Below, piece after piece: positions 27,577 to 35,781 of a stretch of DNA of 64,000 nt (position 1 is its first letter; every line of letters begins with the position of its first letter). This stretch comes from Priestia megaterium. GTDB lineage: Bacteria; Bacillota; Bacilli; Bacillales; Bacillaceae_H. A program made the translations under genes and the position numbers. The DNA lies in the NCBI GenBank assembly GCA_008180335.1, contig VTEF01000002.1, forward strand, positions 62,001 through 126,000, read 5' to 3'. The notes beneath the pieces are model-generated. The model ran no database searches and had not been told where the DNA came from. It saw only the letters and a list, made by a program, of their open reading frames with translations.

Positions 27577-27750
27577 ATGTTTGTTTACATTACATTACTC
27601 GGATTTTTAGCTTTTTCAGTCTATTCAAGTACATGGGTATATTCATTGATCAAAAAAGATGGAAAAGCAAGGCAGAATGGAAAACGTGCTTTCATTAGTT
27701 TTCTTGTGATGATTATTGGTCTAGTAGGATTACAATTAACACAGTCATAG
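27577..27750 (+). CDS. 57-residue two-helix membrane protein
   Basis: ATG 27577 follows AAAGGAGAG. The product has an N-terminal helix (VYITLLGFLAFSVYSS), a polar basic loop (KKDGKARQNGKR) and a second helix (FISFLVMIIGLVGL). This balanced two-helix hairpin with a clear ribosome binding site supports a real gene. It is below usual gene-calling length. No family recognised; function unknown. Confidence 0.65.
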   Translation: MFVYITLLGFLAFSVYSSTWVYSLIKKDGKARQNGKRAFISFLVMIIGLVGLQLTQS

Positions 27751-27926
27751 ATTATTTTGACATTTTTGCCACCTTCACTTATAGTTAACACTGGGGCGAA
27801 CATATGTATGTATATAGAGAGGGAATTCGACTGCTTTTTCCTCACCTTTCATGTTAATTTAGAGGGTTATACATAACAGACTTTATTTGCTCGCATTTAA
27901 TTTTATTAAGAAAGAAGGTGGCATAT

Positions 27927-28412
27927 TTGAGGTATCACACACATATTGCAACATCGATTGCTGCCGGAGCAAGTGTAGCTGTAGGGACGGACGTTTCGTT
28001 TACTTTTCCATATGTAGCAGGGATTGTAATCGGCTCTTTATTACCTGACATTGATGAACCAAATTCATATATTGGCAGACGCACCTTTGGTCTATCTAAA
28101 GTGATTAAATCAATATTTGGACATCGAGGAATTACTCATTCACTTCTTGCTTGTGGACTCATTTTTTATTTATACCAATTGTATTCAAATGAATTTATGC
28201 TAGGGATAGCATGCGGTTACGCATTTCATATAGCTGGAGATTTCTTTTCAAAGCGCGGTGTACCATTATTTTCACCGATTATTAAAAGAAAGATAAAATC
28301 TCCGCTTACATATGAAACAGGCAGTCCTTCTGAAACGATTATTTTTTATTTAGCAATGGTAAGTTGTGTGTACATGCTGTATAAATATCAATTATATTTA
28401 CAGCTGATATAG
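27927..28412 (+). CDS. YdjM-type membrane-bound metal-dependent hydrolase (DUF457)
   Basis: A 161-residue membrane protein with His/Asp signatures of the YdjM/LexA-binding DUF457 family: YHTHIATS at the start, GSLLPDIDEPNS, GHRGITHSLL and FHIAGDFFS. These conserved His and Asp residues bind metal in the family, which acts on membrane substrates of unknown identity. TTG 27927 is chosen because AAGAAGGTGG precedes it by 7 bases; the GTG at 27918 overlaps that site. Monocistronic, ended by a strong bidirectional terminator. Confidence 0.85.
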   Translation: MRYHTHIATSIAAGASVAVGTDVSFTFPYVAGIVIGSLLPDIDEPNSYIGRRTFGLSKVIKSIFGHRGITHSLLACGLIFYLYQLYSNEFMLGIACGYAFHIAGDFFSKRGVPLFSPIIKRKIKSPLTYETGSPSETIIFYLAMVSCVYMLYKYQLYLQLI

Positions 28413-28415
28413 TGC

Positions 28416-28456
28416 AAAAAAAAGAATCCTAATTTATTTTTGGGATTCTTTTTTTG
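28416..28456. terminator. Bidirectional terminator
   Basis: aaaaaaaagaatcc / ggattctttttttt around a 13-base loop, between convergent genes. Confidence 0.88.
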
Positions 28457-28473
28457 TATGATACTTCTTCAAC

Positions 28474-30009
28474 CTATGTATTTGTTTGTTTAAAAGGTAG
28501 AATAACTTCTACGGTTGTACCTTCATTTACCACACTTGATAATGTAAATGACCCGCTATGTTCATGAATGACTTTATTGCAAATCGTTAGTCCTAGTCCA
28601 ACTCCTCTTTCTTTTGTAGTGTAAAAGGGCTGACCAATATTTTTAATTCGCTCATGATCAATTCCAAATCCGCTATCTTTAAACACAATTTGAAGGTGAC
28701 TAGAATCATATTGTTGAATCGATGCAAATAAGTTTCCTCCAAAGGGCATTGAATCAATCGCATTTTGCACAACATGAATGAATACTTGTTTTAGTTGATG
28801 AGATTGTCCTTCAATCATGAATGAACAATGCTCCTTATACTCTTTGTTAAGAATAATGTCCTTGTTGATGAATATGTGCTGAAAACGATGGAATACATCT
28901 TCTAATAAAGAATTAATATGCACTTGCTCATATTTTTTGGCTTCTTGTTTAGCCAAACTCATAAATTCATTTACAATTTGTTCAATCTGAGCTAATTCAT
29001 TTTGAATCATCTCTTTATAAGCTGTATCTTTTTTGCTGGTATACTTCTCTGAAAACAATTGAATAAAACCTTTAATAGTTGTAAGCGGGTTTCTAATTTC
29101 ATGAGCGATGCTTGCAGCAAGTTGGCCAATAACGGACAATTTCTCTGAGTTAATCATGATTTTTTCAAGTTTGCGCTGTTCGGTTATGTCTCTTGATACG
29201 AATACAAACCCTTCTACATGATTGGTTTCTTCGTTAATAATAGGTACGCCTCTGCCCTCTAACAAAAGGAGTGATCCATTTGCGAGTGTTTTTCGATATT
29301 GGAATGTTTTCGGCTGTTTTGTCTGTACCATTGTTTTTAGAATCTCGTTAGTAAGCTCTGCATCATCGGGGTGAATTTGATACAGTGCATGTTTTCCAAT
29401 TAATTTTGATGGATCAATACCTAGAGTCTGTATGTATGAAGGTGAAGCATATTCATAGAGTCCTTCAGCTGTTAATACACAAATTAAGTCATGAGTATGT
29501 GATAAAATAAGTCTATATTTAAGTTCACTTTGGCGCAAATTGTGTTCGGCTTCTTTTCGAGCTTGAATATCGCGAGACGTAATGACAATATAATCGATTT
29601 CCTGGTTTTCTAAAATAGGAGTCCCTTTCGCTTCTAACCAAAGATAAGAGCCGTCTGCTTTTTTATAACGGAATTCTGCAGTGAAATCTTGCTTTAAAGA
29701 AACTACTTGTTGAAATGTGCTGTAAACATGTTCAAGATCATCAGGATGAATCGCGTCAAAATTTAGGAAACTACCCTTTTTCGTAGGCAAGTATCCTAAC
29801 ACGGACAAGTGTGAAGGAGAATTGTAGATAAGATACCCATTTTTATCTACGATTGTAATTAAATCTCTCATATTATCTGTAATGATTCGATCTTTTAATT
29901 TATTAAAAAAAGGAATTTCTTTTTCAATAAATGTATGTCTTACTTGTGAACCGCATATCCGGCAAAAGTTGTACTCTTCATTATACCCACAAGACGTACA
30001 GGTCGGCAC
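28474..30009 (-). CDS. Cytosolic PAS-PAS histidine kinase with N-terminal zinc ribbon
   Basis: A 511-residue orphan sensor kinase. The N-terminus holds CTSCG-x8-CRICG, a four-cysteine zinc ribbon. Two PAS domains with C-terminal PAC motifs follow (residues about 45-160 and 165-285). Then comes a HisKA domain with the phospho-acceptor His in AASIAHEIRNPLTTIKGFIQ and an HATPase domain (NAIDSMPFG, DSGFGID, GVGLGL). No membrane segment is present. The H-box resembles KinA/KinE-type kinases that feed Spo0F. GTG 30009 follows GGAGTGA closely; TTG 30036 lacks a site. No response regulator gene is adjacent. Confidence 0.88.
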   Translation of the reverse strand: MPTCTSCGYNEEYNFCRICGSQVRHTFIEKEIPFFNKLKDRIITDNMRDLITIVDKNGYLIYNSPSHLSVLGYLPTKKGSFLNFDAIHPDDLEHVYSTFQQVVSLKQDFTAEFRYKKADGSYLWLEAKGTPILENQEIDYIVITSRDIQARKEAEHNLRQSELKYRLILSHTHDLICVLTAEGLYEYASPSYIQTLGIDPSKLIGKHALYQIHPDDAELTNEILKTMVQTKQPKTFQYRKTLANGSLLLLEGRGVPIINEETNHVEGFVFVSRDITEQRKLEKIMINSEKLSVIGQLAASIAHEIRNPLTTIKGFIQLFSEKYTSKKDTAYKEMIQNELAQIEQIVNEFMSLAKQEAKKYEQVHINSLLEDVFHRFQHIFINKDIILNKEYKEHCSFMIEGQSHQLKQVFIHVVQNAIDSMPFGGNLFASIQQYDSSHLQIVFKDSGFGIDHERIKNIGQPFYTTKERGVGLGLTICNKVIHEHSGSFTLSSVVNEGTTVEVILPFKQTNT

Positions 30010-30317
30010 CGAATCACTCCAATCTCTAATAAGCAATTAAAACAACTATCTATTTATATAGAATATTATAACTTATGCAATGAAAATATAGGTAAAAAAA
30101 AGAAAAATCTATCTAATAAAAAATGAGCTTCTTTTATCTGTATAAGAATCTCATTTTTATCCTTTTATTTGATGATAGCGTGCTATTGCTCTTTCTCTAG
30201 CATAGTGATGATCAACTTTTAATATGTTTATCCGCCTATTTTTTAACGGACGAATTTCGAAATGGGGACAGTTGGAATAATGTAACACGGTAAGAGAAAT
30301 GGAAGGAGCCCTAATAA

Positions 30318-30974
30318 ATGAGAAATGTATATGGAATGCCGCAAATGCCGATGCAAGGCGGAATGATGCCGAATCCGATGCAAGGAATGCCGCAAATGCC
30401 GATGCAAGGCGGAATGATGCCGAATCCGATGCAAGGAATGCCGCAAATGCCGATGCAAGGCGGAATGATGCCGAGTCCGATGCAAGGAATGCCGCAAATG
30501 CCGATACAAGGCGGAATGATGCCGAATTCGATGCAAGGAATGCCACAAATGCCGATGCAAGGCGGAATGATGCCGAATTCGATGCAAGGAATGCCACAAA
30601 TGCCGATACAAGGCGAAATGATGCCGAATTCGATGCAAGGAATGCCGCAAATGCCGATACAAGGCGGAATGATGCCGAATTCGATGCAAGGAATGCCGCA
30701 AATGCCGATGCAAGGCGGAATGATGCCGAATTCGATGCAAGGAATGCCGCAAATGCCGATGCAAGGCGAAATGATGCCGAATTCGATGCAAGATGGAATG
30801 ATGCCATCTGGAATGGAAGATTGCGGATGTAATCAAAGAAGCTTTCAAGGAATGTCTCCACATGTAATGAAAAAAGAAAAAATGCCTGCTTATCCAAAAC
30901 CAGTGATGCCATTAGGAAGCCACAGTCAGTTTGACTCTAATAGCATGCCAAAAATGAATTCGCGATATTTTTAA
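30318..30974 (+). CDS. Met/Pro/Gln-rich tandem-repeat protein, probable spore coat component
   Basis: A 218-residue protein. After MRNVY come nine 17-residue units of the type GMPQMPMQGGMMPNPMQ, then a non-repeat tail with DCGCNQRSFQG and a basic Pro-rich end. Methionine makes up close to a third of the repeat. ATG 30318 follows GGAAGGAG. Gly/Pro/Gln/Met-rich repeat proteins with a Cys-x-Cys tail occur among Bacillus spore coat or crust proteins. That assignment is inference; I do not recognise a named orthologue. Met-rich repeats could also bind copper, and CutC is the next gene. A T-rich terminator follows at 31037. Confidence 0.65.
   Translation: MRNVYGMPQMPMQGGMMPNPMQGMPQMPMQGGMMPNPMQGMPQMPMQGGMMPSPMQGMPQMPIQGGMMPNSMQGMPQMPMQGGMMPNSMQGMPQMPIQGEMMPNSMQGMPQMPIQGGMMPNSMQGMPQMPMQGGMMPNSMQGMPQMPMQGEMMPNSMQDGMMPSGMEDCGCNQRSFQGMSPHVMKKEKMPAYPKPVMPLGSHSQFDSNSMPKMNSRYF
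30333..30791 (+). repeat. 51-bp tandem repeat, nine units
   Basis: Nine in-frame 51-bp copies. Variants differ by single bases (Pro/Ser at unit position 15, Met/Ile at 7, Gly/Glu at 10), and adjacent units share variants, as expected from slippage and unequal crossing over. Because the period is a multiple of three, several other frames stay open through the array; these are not genes. Confidence 0.97.
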
Positions 30975-31036
30975 TAAAATAGTTAAAAAGCAAGGTTTTT
31001 AAGAATTTAGAGCATAAATGTTGCAATTTCATAATG

Positions 31037-31090
31037 AAAACGTCATAAAAAAACAGTGATTATCTGGTTTTTGAAGGCGTTTTTTTTTGT
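31037..31090 (+). terminator. Terminator after the repeat-protein gene
   Basis: aaaacg...cgtttt outer and aaaaaacag/ctggtttt inner pairing, then a run of T. Confidence 0.6.
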
Positions 31091-31199
31091 TTTGTGAAAA
31101 AAGACATCTTTTCATGCCATGTTAAGATGTTTAAGAGAAATGGTAGGGGGAAAACAGCATTCATACTATTTCGATTAGAAACGAAAGGGTGTTTGTAAT

Positions 31200-31979
31200 A
31201 TGGTATTAGATGTAATTTCAACTACACTATATGATGCTAAAATAGCGGAACAGCATGGTGCTGATCGTATCAGTGTCTTCACAAGTATTAGTGAAGGCGG
31301 ATTAACACCAAGTTATGGACTAATAAAAAAAATAAAAGAATCGGTAAATGTTCCAGTGTATGTGATGATTCGTCCTCATAATCAATCATTTCATTACAAT
31401 GAAGATGATTTACACACAATGATAAGCGATATTAAGCAAGTTAAAAGTTTAAATGCAGACGGTATTATTATAGGCTGTTTAACTGAAGAGAAACTGATAG
31501 ATGAAGTAGCATTAACGACTTTGTTAAATGAAGCGAATGGACTTGATATTACATTTAACCTTGCTTTTGATGAAGTATATAGCCAAGAACAAGCGCTTGA
31601 AACATTGTTAAAATACCCGCAGGTTAAGCGAGTGATGACTTCTGGCGCAGACAAAAGCGCATTAAATGGTATTCCACAAATCAAAAAAATTATGAGGAAA
31701 ATGAGAGATGAGCCCTTGGTTTTTGTAGGAGTTAAGGGGTTAAAACCAGAGAACTTAAAAGCCTTTTTGTCTGTAACTGATGTACAAGAAGTCTGCTTAG
31801 GAGCGGGAGTTCGGGTGAATTGTCAATATACACAGCCGATGGATTGTAAAAGCGTTCAAGCTGCCAAAACAATTATAGAAAAAATTCCATTAATCGAAAA
31901 AAAACGTTGCAATGAGATAAATACAACGTTTTTTTTTCGATTAATGGAATTTTTGAGTAAATACATGTTTAAAATATAA
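31200..31979 (+). CDS. cutC: CutC family protein
   Basis: A TIM-barrel protein named for a disputed role in copper homeostasis. Family features are the N-terminal LDVISTTLYDAKIAEQHGAD, RISVFTSISEGGLTPSYG, VMIRPHNQSFHYNEDD and VMTSGADKSAL. The length is 259, about 30 residues more than usual. The extra C-terminal stretch is encoded by a long hairpin that looks like the gene's own terminator. The normal end is near the AAKTIIEKIP segment. The ATG at 31200 follows GAAAGGGTG. Its neighbour upstream is the Met-rich repeat protein. Confidence 0.85.
   Translation: MVLDVISTTLYDAKIAEQHGADRISVFTSISEGGLTPSYGLIKKIKESVNVPVYVMIRPHNQSFHYNEDDLHTMISDIKQVKSLNADGIIIGCLTEEKLIDEVALTTLLNEANGLDITFNLAFDEVYSQEQALETLLKYPQVKRVMTSGADKSALNGIPQIKKIMRKMRDEPLVFVGVKGLKPENLKAFLSVTDVQEVCLGAGVRVNCQYTQPMDCKSVQAAKTIIEKIPLIEKKRCNEINTTFFFRLMEFLSKYMFKI
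31880..31955 (+). terminator. 30-bp hairpin inside the 3' end of cutC
   Basis: The left arm (31880-31909) and right arm (31924-31954) pair over about 30 bp with a single bulged base and a 14-base loop. The arms contain ttccattaatcg and an A8 run against T9. It lies before the stop codon, so the reading frame passes through it. Confidence 0.85.
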
Positions 31980-32209
31980 CCAGATTTGGCCAAAGCACAG
32001 TAAAAATTGTTTATGCTTTGTTGCAGAACATTCATATGAGCTACCATCGGTACACACAATCAAAAAAATATTTATTCAATGAAATACTCAAAGCTTGATT
32101 TAGAATTGTTCGTTCCTTGTTATAGCGATTATTCTTAGCACCGAATGTGAATAATTAACAGTTATGAAGTAGAACTTTTAGTTTAGCCTCGTTATCTGTT
32201 AAAAGAAGC

Positions 32210-32237
32210 TTGCTAAACCATCTACATTTATTATAAT
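32210..32237 (+). promoter_or_regulatory. Candidate purU promoter
   Basis: TTGCTA and TATAAT with a 16-base spacer, 40 bases before the purU start. The 230 bases between cutC and this promoter contain nothing I can name. Confidence 0.5.
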
Positions 32238-32276
32238 GGTAGAATAGTTTGGATATTTAGAAAAGAGAGGGATTAT

Positions 32277-33179
32277 ATGAAGTCGCATATTCAGCAGCAT
32301 TTAATGTCGTATAAAGAGAAATATAAAAATCGTGGACGTTTGTTAATCAGTTGTCCTGATCAGCCTGGAATCGTTTCTGCTGTTTCTACATTTTTACATA
32401 ATCAAGGAGCAAACATTGTTGAATCAAGCCAGCATTCAACCAATCCAGAAGGCGGGATGTTTTTTATTCGGTTTGAATTTGAATGTGAAGGTTTAGTTGA
32501 AAAAGAGTCACAAATGGAAGAAGCTTTTAAGCCGATTGCTGATTCATTTTCAATGGATTGGAAGTTTATGTATGCTTATCACTTGAAGAAAACAGCGATT
32601 TTTGTGTCAAAAGAACTTCATTGTTTATTAGAGCTGTTGTGGGCATGGGAAAGCGGAGATTTGATGAGTGAGATTGCCGTTGTAGTGAGTAATCATGAAG
32701 ATGCACGTGAAGTCGTGGAATCATTTGGTATTCCGTTCCATTACATTCCTGCTACAAAGGAAATTCGTCAACAGGCAGAAGCCAAGCAATTGCAGCTATT
32801 AAAAGATTATGATATTGATGTTATTATTTTAGCTCGGTACATGCAAATTTTAACACCGGCATTTGTATCAGCAAACCCATATCGTATTATTAATATCCAT
32901 CATTCCTTTTTACCGGCATTTATCGGAGCAAAACCATATGAGCGGGCATATAAGCGCGGAGTAAAATTGATTGGTGCTACATCTCACTATGTAACAGATG
33001 ACCTCGATGAAGGTCCTATTATTGAACAAGATATTGAACGTGTAAACCATCGTGATGATGCAGAAGAATTAAAGAAAAAAGGTCGTTTAATTGAACGAAC
33101 AGTGTTGGCGCGAGCAGTAAAATGGCATTTAGAAGACCGCATTCTTGTTCATGAAAATCGTACGATTGTATTTAACTAA
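32277..33179 (+). CDS. purU: Formyltetrahydrofolate deformylase
   Basis: Hydrolyses 10-formyl-tetrahydrofolate to formate and tetrahydrofolate, balancing one-carbon pools. It has 300 residues: an N-terminal ACT regulatory domain (ISCPDQPGIVSAVSTFLHNQGANIV, read at residues 24-48) and a C-terminal formyltransferase-like domain. Catalytic residues sit in NIHHSFLPAFIGAKPY and TSHYVTDDLDEGPII. AGAGAGGGAT precedes the ATG. It lies next to thyA and dfrA, also folate enzymes, but is separated from them by a terminator. Confidence 0.96.
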   Translation: MKSHIQQHLMSYKEKYKNRGRLLISCPDQPGIVSAVSTFLHNQGANIVESSQHSTNPEGGMFFIRFEFECEGLVEKESQMEEAFKPIADSFSMDWKFMYAYHLKKTAIFVSKELHCLLELLWAWESGDLMSEIAVVVSNHEDAREVVESFGIPFHYIPATKEIRQQAEAKQLQLLKDYDIDVIILARYMQILTPAFVSANPYRIINIHHSFLPAFIGAKPYERAYKRGVKLIGATSHYVTDDLDEGPIIEQDIERVNHRDDAEELKKKGRLIERTVLARAVKWHLEDRILVHENRTIVFN

Positions 33180-33196
33180 TTCATCTAAGAAGTCAG

Positions 33197-33225
33197 CAGT
33201 GAGAAATGTGTTCTCACTGTTTTTA
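33197..33225 (+). terminator. purU terminator
   Basis: cagtgaga / tctcactg followed by TTTTT. Confidence 0.85.
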
Positions 33226-33287
33226 TTTACTTCAATGGTGAACACTTATACAATAGAAAAGAACTTTTATTAAAGGAAGTGTTGGAA

Positions 33288-34082
33288 GTGAAACAATACC
33301 TTGAACTTTGTAAGCATGTGTTAGCGAATGGCACGAAAAAAGAAGACAGAACGGGAACCGGCACAATTAGCACATTTGGCTATCAAATGCGTTTTAATTT
33401 ACAAGAGGGATTTCCAGTATTAACGACCAAAAAACTTCATTTGAAATCGATTATTCATGAACTTCTCTGGTTTCTTCAAGGAGATACAAACGTTAAATAT
33501 CTGCAAGATAACGGAGTAAGAATTTGGAATGAATGGGCGGATGAAAACGGAGATTTAGGCCCTGTTTATGGTCACCAATGGCGTTCATGGCCAACACCGA
33601 ATGGCGAAAAGATTGATCAAATTACAAATGTTATTAATCAAATTAAAAACAATCCAGACTCACGCCGGTTAATGGTAAGTGCGTGGAATGTGTCAGATGT
33701 TGACAATATGGCATTGCCTCCATGCCATTGCCTGTTTCAATTTTACGTAGCAGACGGCAAATTATCATGTCAGCTGTATCAGCGTTCAGCAGATGTTTTT
33801 CTCGGCATCCCTTTTAACATCGCCTCCTACGCTTTACTAACGATGATGATTGCTCAAGTATGCGACTTAGAGCCTGGTGATTTTGTGCATACATTAGGTG
33901 ATACTCATATTTACACAAATCATTTAGAACAAGTAAACTTGCAGTTAACACGTGAACCCCATGCGTTACCAAAAATGAAACTAAACCCAAATGTAAAATC
34001 GATTTTTGATTTTACATTTGATGATTTTGAACTTGTTGAGTATGATCCGCACCCGCATATTAAAGGAGCGGTCAGTGTATGA
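33288..34082 (+). CDS. thyA: Thymidylate synthase (ThyA class)
   Basis: Makes dTMP from dUMP with methylene-tetrahydrofolate. The 264 residues match the B. subtilis ThyB length exactly when the start is GTG 33288, which has AAAGGA 10 bases before it; GTG 33279 and TTG 33282 are too close to that site. The nucleophilic Cys is in [12 protein letters not shown]. The phosphate-binding motifs are [21 protein letters not shown] and [17 protein letters not shown], and the C-terminus is [10 protein letters not shown]. The stop overlaps the dfrA start (ATGA), so the two are translationally coupled. Confidence 0.97.
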   Translation: MKQYLELCKHVLANGTKKEDRTGTGTISTFGYQMRFNLQEGFPVLTTKKLHLKSIIHELLWFLQGDTNVKYLQDNGVRIWNEWADENGDLGPVYGHQWRSWPTPNGEKIDQITNVINQIKNNPDSRRLMVSAWNVSDVDNMALPPCHCLFQFYVADGKLSCQLYQRSADVFLGIPFNIASYALLTMMIAQVCDLEPGDFVHTLGDTHIYTNHLEQVNLQLTREPHALPKMKLNPNVKSIFDFTFDDFELVEYDPHPHIKGAVSV

Positions 34083-34555
34083 TTTCACTGATCGTAGCGA
34101 TGGATCAAAATCGTTTGATCGGCAAGGAAAATGATTTGCCGTGGAGACTTCCTGAAGACTTAAAATATTTTAAGCGGATTACTACAGGCCACACGGTTGT
34201 AATGGGACGCAAGACGTTTGAATCCATTGGGAAGCCGCTGCCAAATCGTGAAAACATTATTCTAACACGCCAGGAAAACTATCAGCCTGAAGGAACCACT
34301 GTCATTCACTCGATAGAGGAATTGCAGAAGCTTGGCGAAAAAGAATTATTTGTCATTGGCGGCGCAACGCTTTATGAGCAAACGTTGGAAGTAGCTTCAC
34401 GTTTATATGTAACACATATTGAAGAAGCTTTTGAAGGAGATACGTATTTTCCAATTATCGATTTAACGGTTTGGAAAGAAGTATCTAGAGAAAAAGGTCC
34501 GCAAGATGAACAAAATCCATATACGTATTATTTTACGGTATATGAACGAGTTTAA
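34079..34555 (+). CDS. dfrA: Dihydrofolate reductase
   Basis: Regenerates tetrahydrofolate from the dihydrofolate produced by thymidylate synthase, which explains the coupled order. It has 158 residues. Motifs are [20 protein letters not shown] with the catalytic acid, [20 protein letters not shown] and the NADPH loop [11 protein letters not shown]. The start overlaps the thyA stop by 4 bases. No known trimethoprim-resistance change can be judged by eye. Confidence 0.97.
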   Translation: MISLIVAMDQNRLIGKENDLPWRLPEDLKYFKRITTGHTVVMGRKTFESIGKPLPNRENIILTRQENYQPEGTTVIHSIEELQKLGEKELFVIGGATLYEQTLEVASRLYVTHIEEAFEGDTYFPIIDLTVWKEVSREKGPQDEQNPYTYYFTVYERV

Positions 34556-34563
34556 TAGATTTA

Positions 34564-34588
34564 ATGCCCTGTCATTGTGACAGGGCAT
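34564..34588 (+). terminator. Perfect hairpin after dfrA
   Basis: atgccctgtca / tgacagggcat, 11 bp with a 3-base loop, but no T run. It is likely partial termination or message stabilisation before plsC. Confidence 0.55.
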
Positions 34589-34614
34589 GGTTATCAAGAG
34601 AAAGAGGCTACATC

Positions 34615-35361
34615 ATGATAAGGACGATTGTTTTTTTTATTTATTTCTTTGTTTATCTGGTCGGCAGCTTGCCCGTATTGCGGAAGATGAAAAAGCTGAC
34701 AAGTACGCTCGACCTTCAGCGTCAAAGAGAAATGAAACACCAATTACCTAAAAGATGGGCACGCGCGTTGATGCGGATTACGGGGTCTGAAATAAATGTC
34801 AGAGGTCAGCATAACATTCCAAAAGGTCCGGTCTTATTTGTTAGTAATCACCAAGGAAACTTTGATGTTCCTGTGCTGCTAGGATTTATTAATAAGCCAT
34901 TTGGCTTCTTTTCAAAAGCAGAGGTAAAGAAAATTCCGCTTGTGCCAAGGTGGATGGAAGTAATGGAGTGTGTATTTATTGACCGTTCGAATCGAAAAGC
35001 TGCGGTTCAATCACTGAAAGAGAGTGTCAGTCTTTTAAAGAATGGACATTCACTGGTTATTTTTCCTGAGGGAACGAGAAGTAAAGGCGGACCCGTAGGG
35101 GAATTTAAAACCGGCGGTGTGCGAATGGCTATAGAGGCAGGAGTTCCAATCGTGCCAATTGCAATTGATGGAACATATGAAATTATGGAACAAAGTAAAT
35201 TCGGTTTTAAAAAAGGACATGTAACGGTTACTATTTTGCCGCCAGTAAGGAAACATTTAGAACCATCAGTAAATTTTAAAGCAGTAAATGAAGAAATTAG
35301 GCAGCAGATTAAACAAGAAGTAGAATTAAATGAATATAAACAAAACAAAAGCGCTTCTTAA
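34615..35361 (+). CDS. plsC: 1-acyl-sn-glycerol-3-phosphate acyltransferase (YpkP-like)
   Basis: Acylates lysophosphatidic acid in membrane phospholipid synthesis. The 248-residue protein has an N-terminal membrane helix (TIVFFIYFFVYLVGSLPVL), the catalytic His-x4-Asp in SNHQGNFDVP and the glycerol-phosphate site FPEGTRSKGG. ATG 34615 follows AGAGG; an open frame upstream reads through the dfrA hairpin and is rejected. The order thyA-dfrA-plsC corresponds to thyB-dfrA-ypkP in B. subtilis. Confidence 0.93.
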   Translation: MIRTIVFFIYFFVYLVGSLPVLRKMKKLTSTLDLQRQREMKHQLPKRWARALMRITGSEINVRGQHNIPKGPVLFVSNHQGNFDVPVLLGFINKPFGFFSKAEVKKIPLVPRWMEVMECVFIDRSNRKAAVQSLKESVSLLKNGHSLVIFPEGTRSKGGPVGEFKTGGVRMAIEAGVPIVPIAIDGTYEIMEQSKFGFKKGHVTVTILPPVRKHLEPSVNFKAVNEEIRQQIKQEVELNEYKQNKSAS

Positions 35362-35380
35362 AAATAAGGGGCGCTTTTTC
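35345..35380 (+). terminator. plsC terminator
   Basis: aaaagcgc...gcgctttt hairpin with a T run; the left arm is inside the last codons of plsC. Confidence 0.75.
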
Positions 35381-35389
35381 TAATTGTAT

Positions 35390-35608
35390 TTAGTTATTTT
35401 CTAATTGTTTCACCATATTGATAAATTCACTTGGATTTATAAATTGATTAGCATGCCAATTTTGTTTAATCCACTGTGTCAATTCAGCTGCGGTATTAAA
35501 TACTTTGCCGCTTGTATCAGCTTGTCTTAACATGTATCGTCCATTTTCATCATCAACTGTTACTTCGCAAGGAATTGCTCCGTCATAACTTTGTAGTGTA
35601 AATTCCAT
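35390..35608 (-). CDS. 72-residue protein of unknown function
   Basis: A small soluble protein beginning MEFTLQSYDGAIPCEVTVDD and ending in an amphipathic helix, preceded by AAGGAGA. It lies convergent to plsC and divergent from ilvA, behind its own promoter region. I recognise no family. The beta-rich first half and helical second half suggest a compact fold. Confidence 0.7.
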   Translation of the reverse strand: MEFTLQSYDGAIPCEVTVDDENGRYMLRQADTSGKVFNTAAELTQWIKQNWHANQFINPSEFINMVKQLENN

Positions 35609-35715
35609 TTGTCACTATCTCTCCTTTTTAATTGTTTAATTTTCACTAAACAATTAAAAATATACCGAAAGCAGAAGAAAATGAAAAAATAATAATTTAT
35701 TAATTAAATATAATG

Positions 35716-35742
35716 ATTTTTCTAAATTTTTTGTGATATAAT
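35716..35742 (+). promoter_or_regulatory. ilvA -10 element with CodY-like box
   Basis: TATAAT at 35737-35742 is preceded by ATTTTTCTAAATTTT (35716-35730). That sequence matches the CodY motif AATTTTCWGAAAATT at 11 of 15 positions. ilvA is CodY-regulated in B. subtilis, so the site is plausible, but A/T richness makes chance matches likely. Confidence 0.4.
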
Positions 35743-35781
35743 GTACAAATTAAAAAGGTGGGAACAGGAAGGAAGTTGGTT

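Noticed and set aside
30157-30912. Long open frames on the minus strand and in other plus frames over the repeat array
   Set aside because: They arise because the 51-bp repeat is a multiple of three and lacks stop codons in several frames. They have no ribosome binding site, and the plus-strand frame at 30318 has one plus a non-repeat tail.
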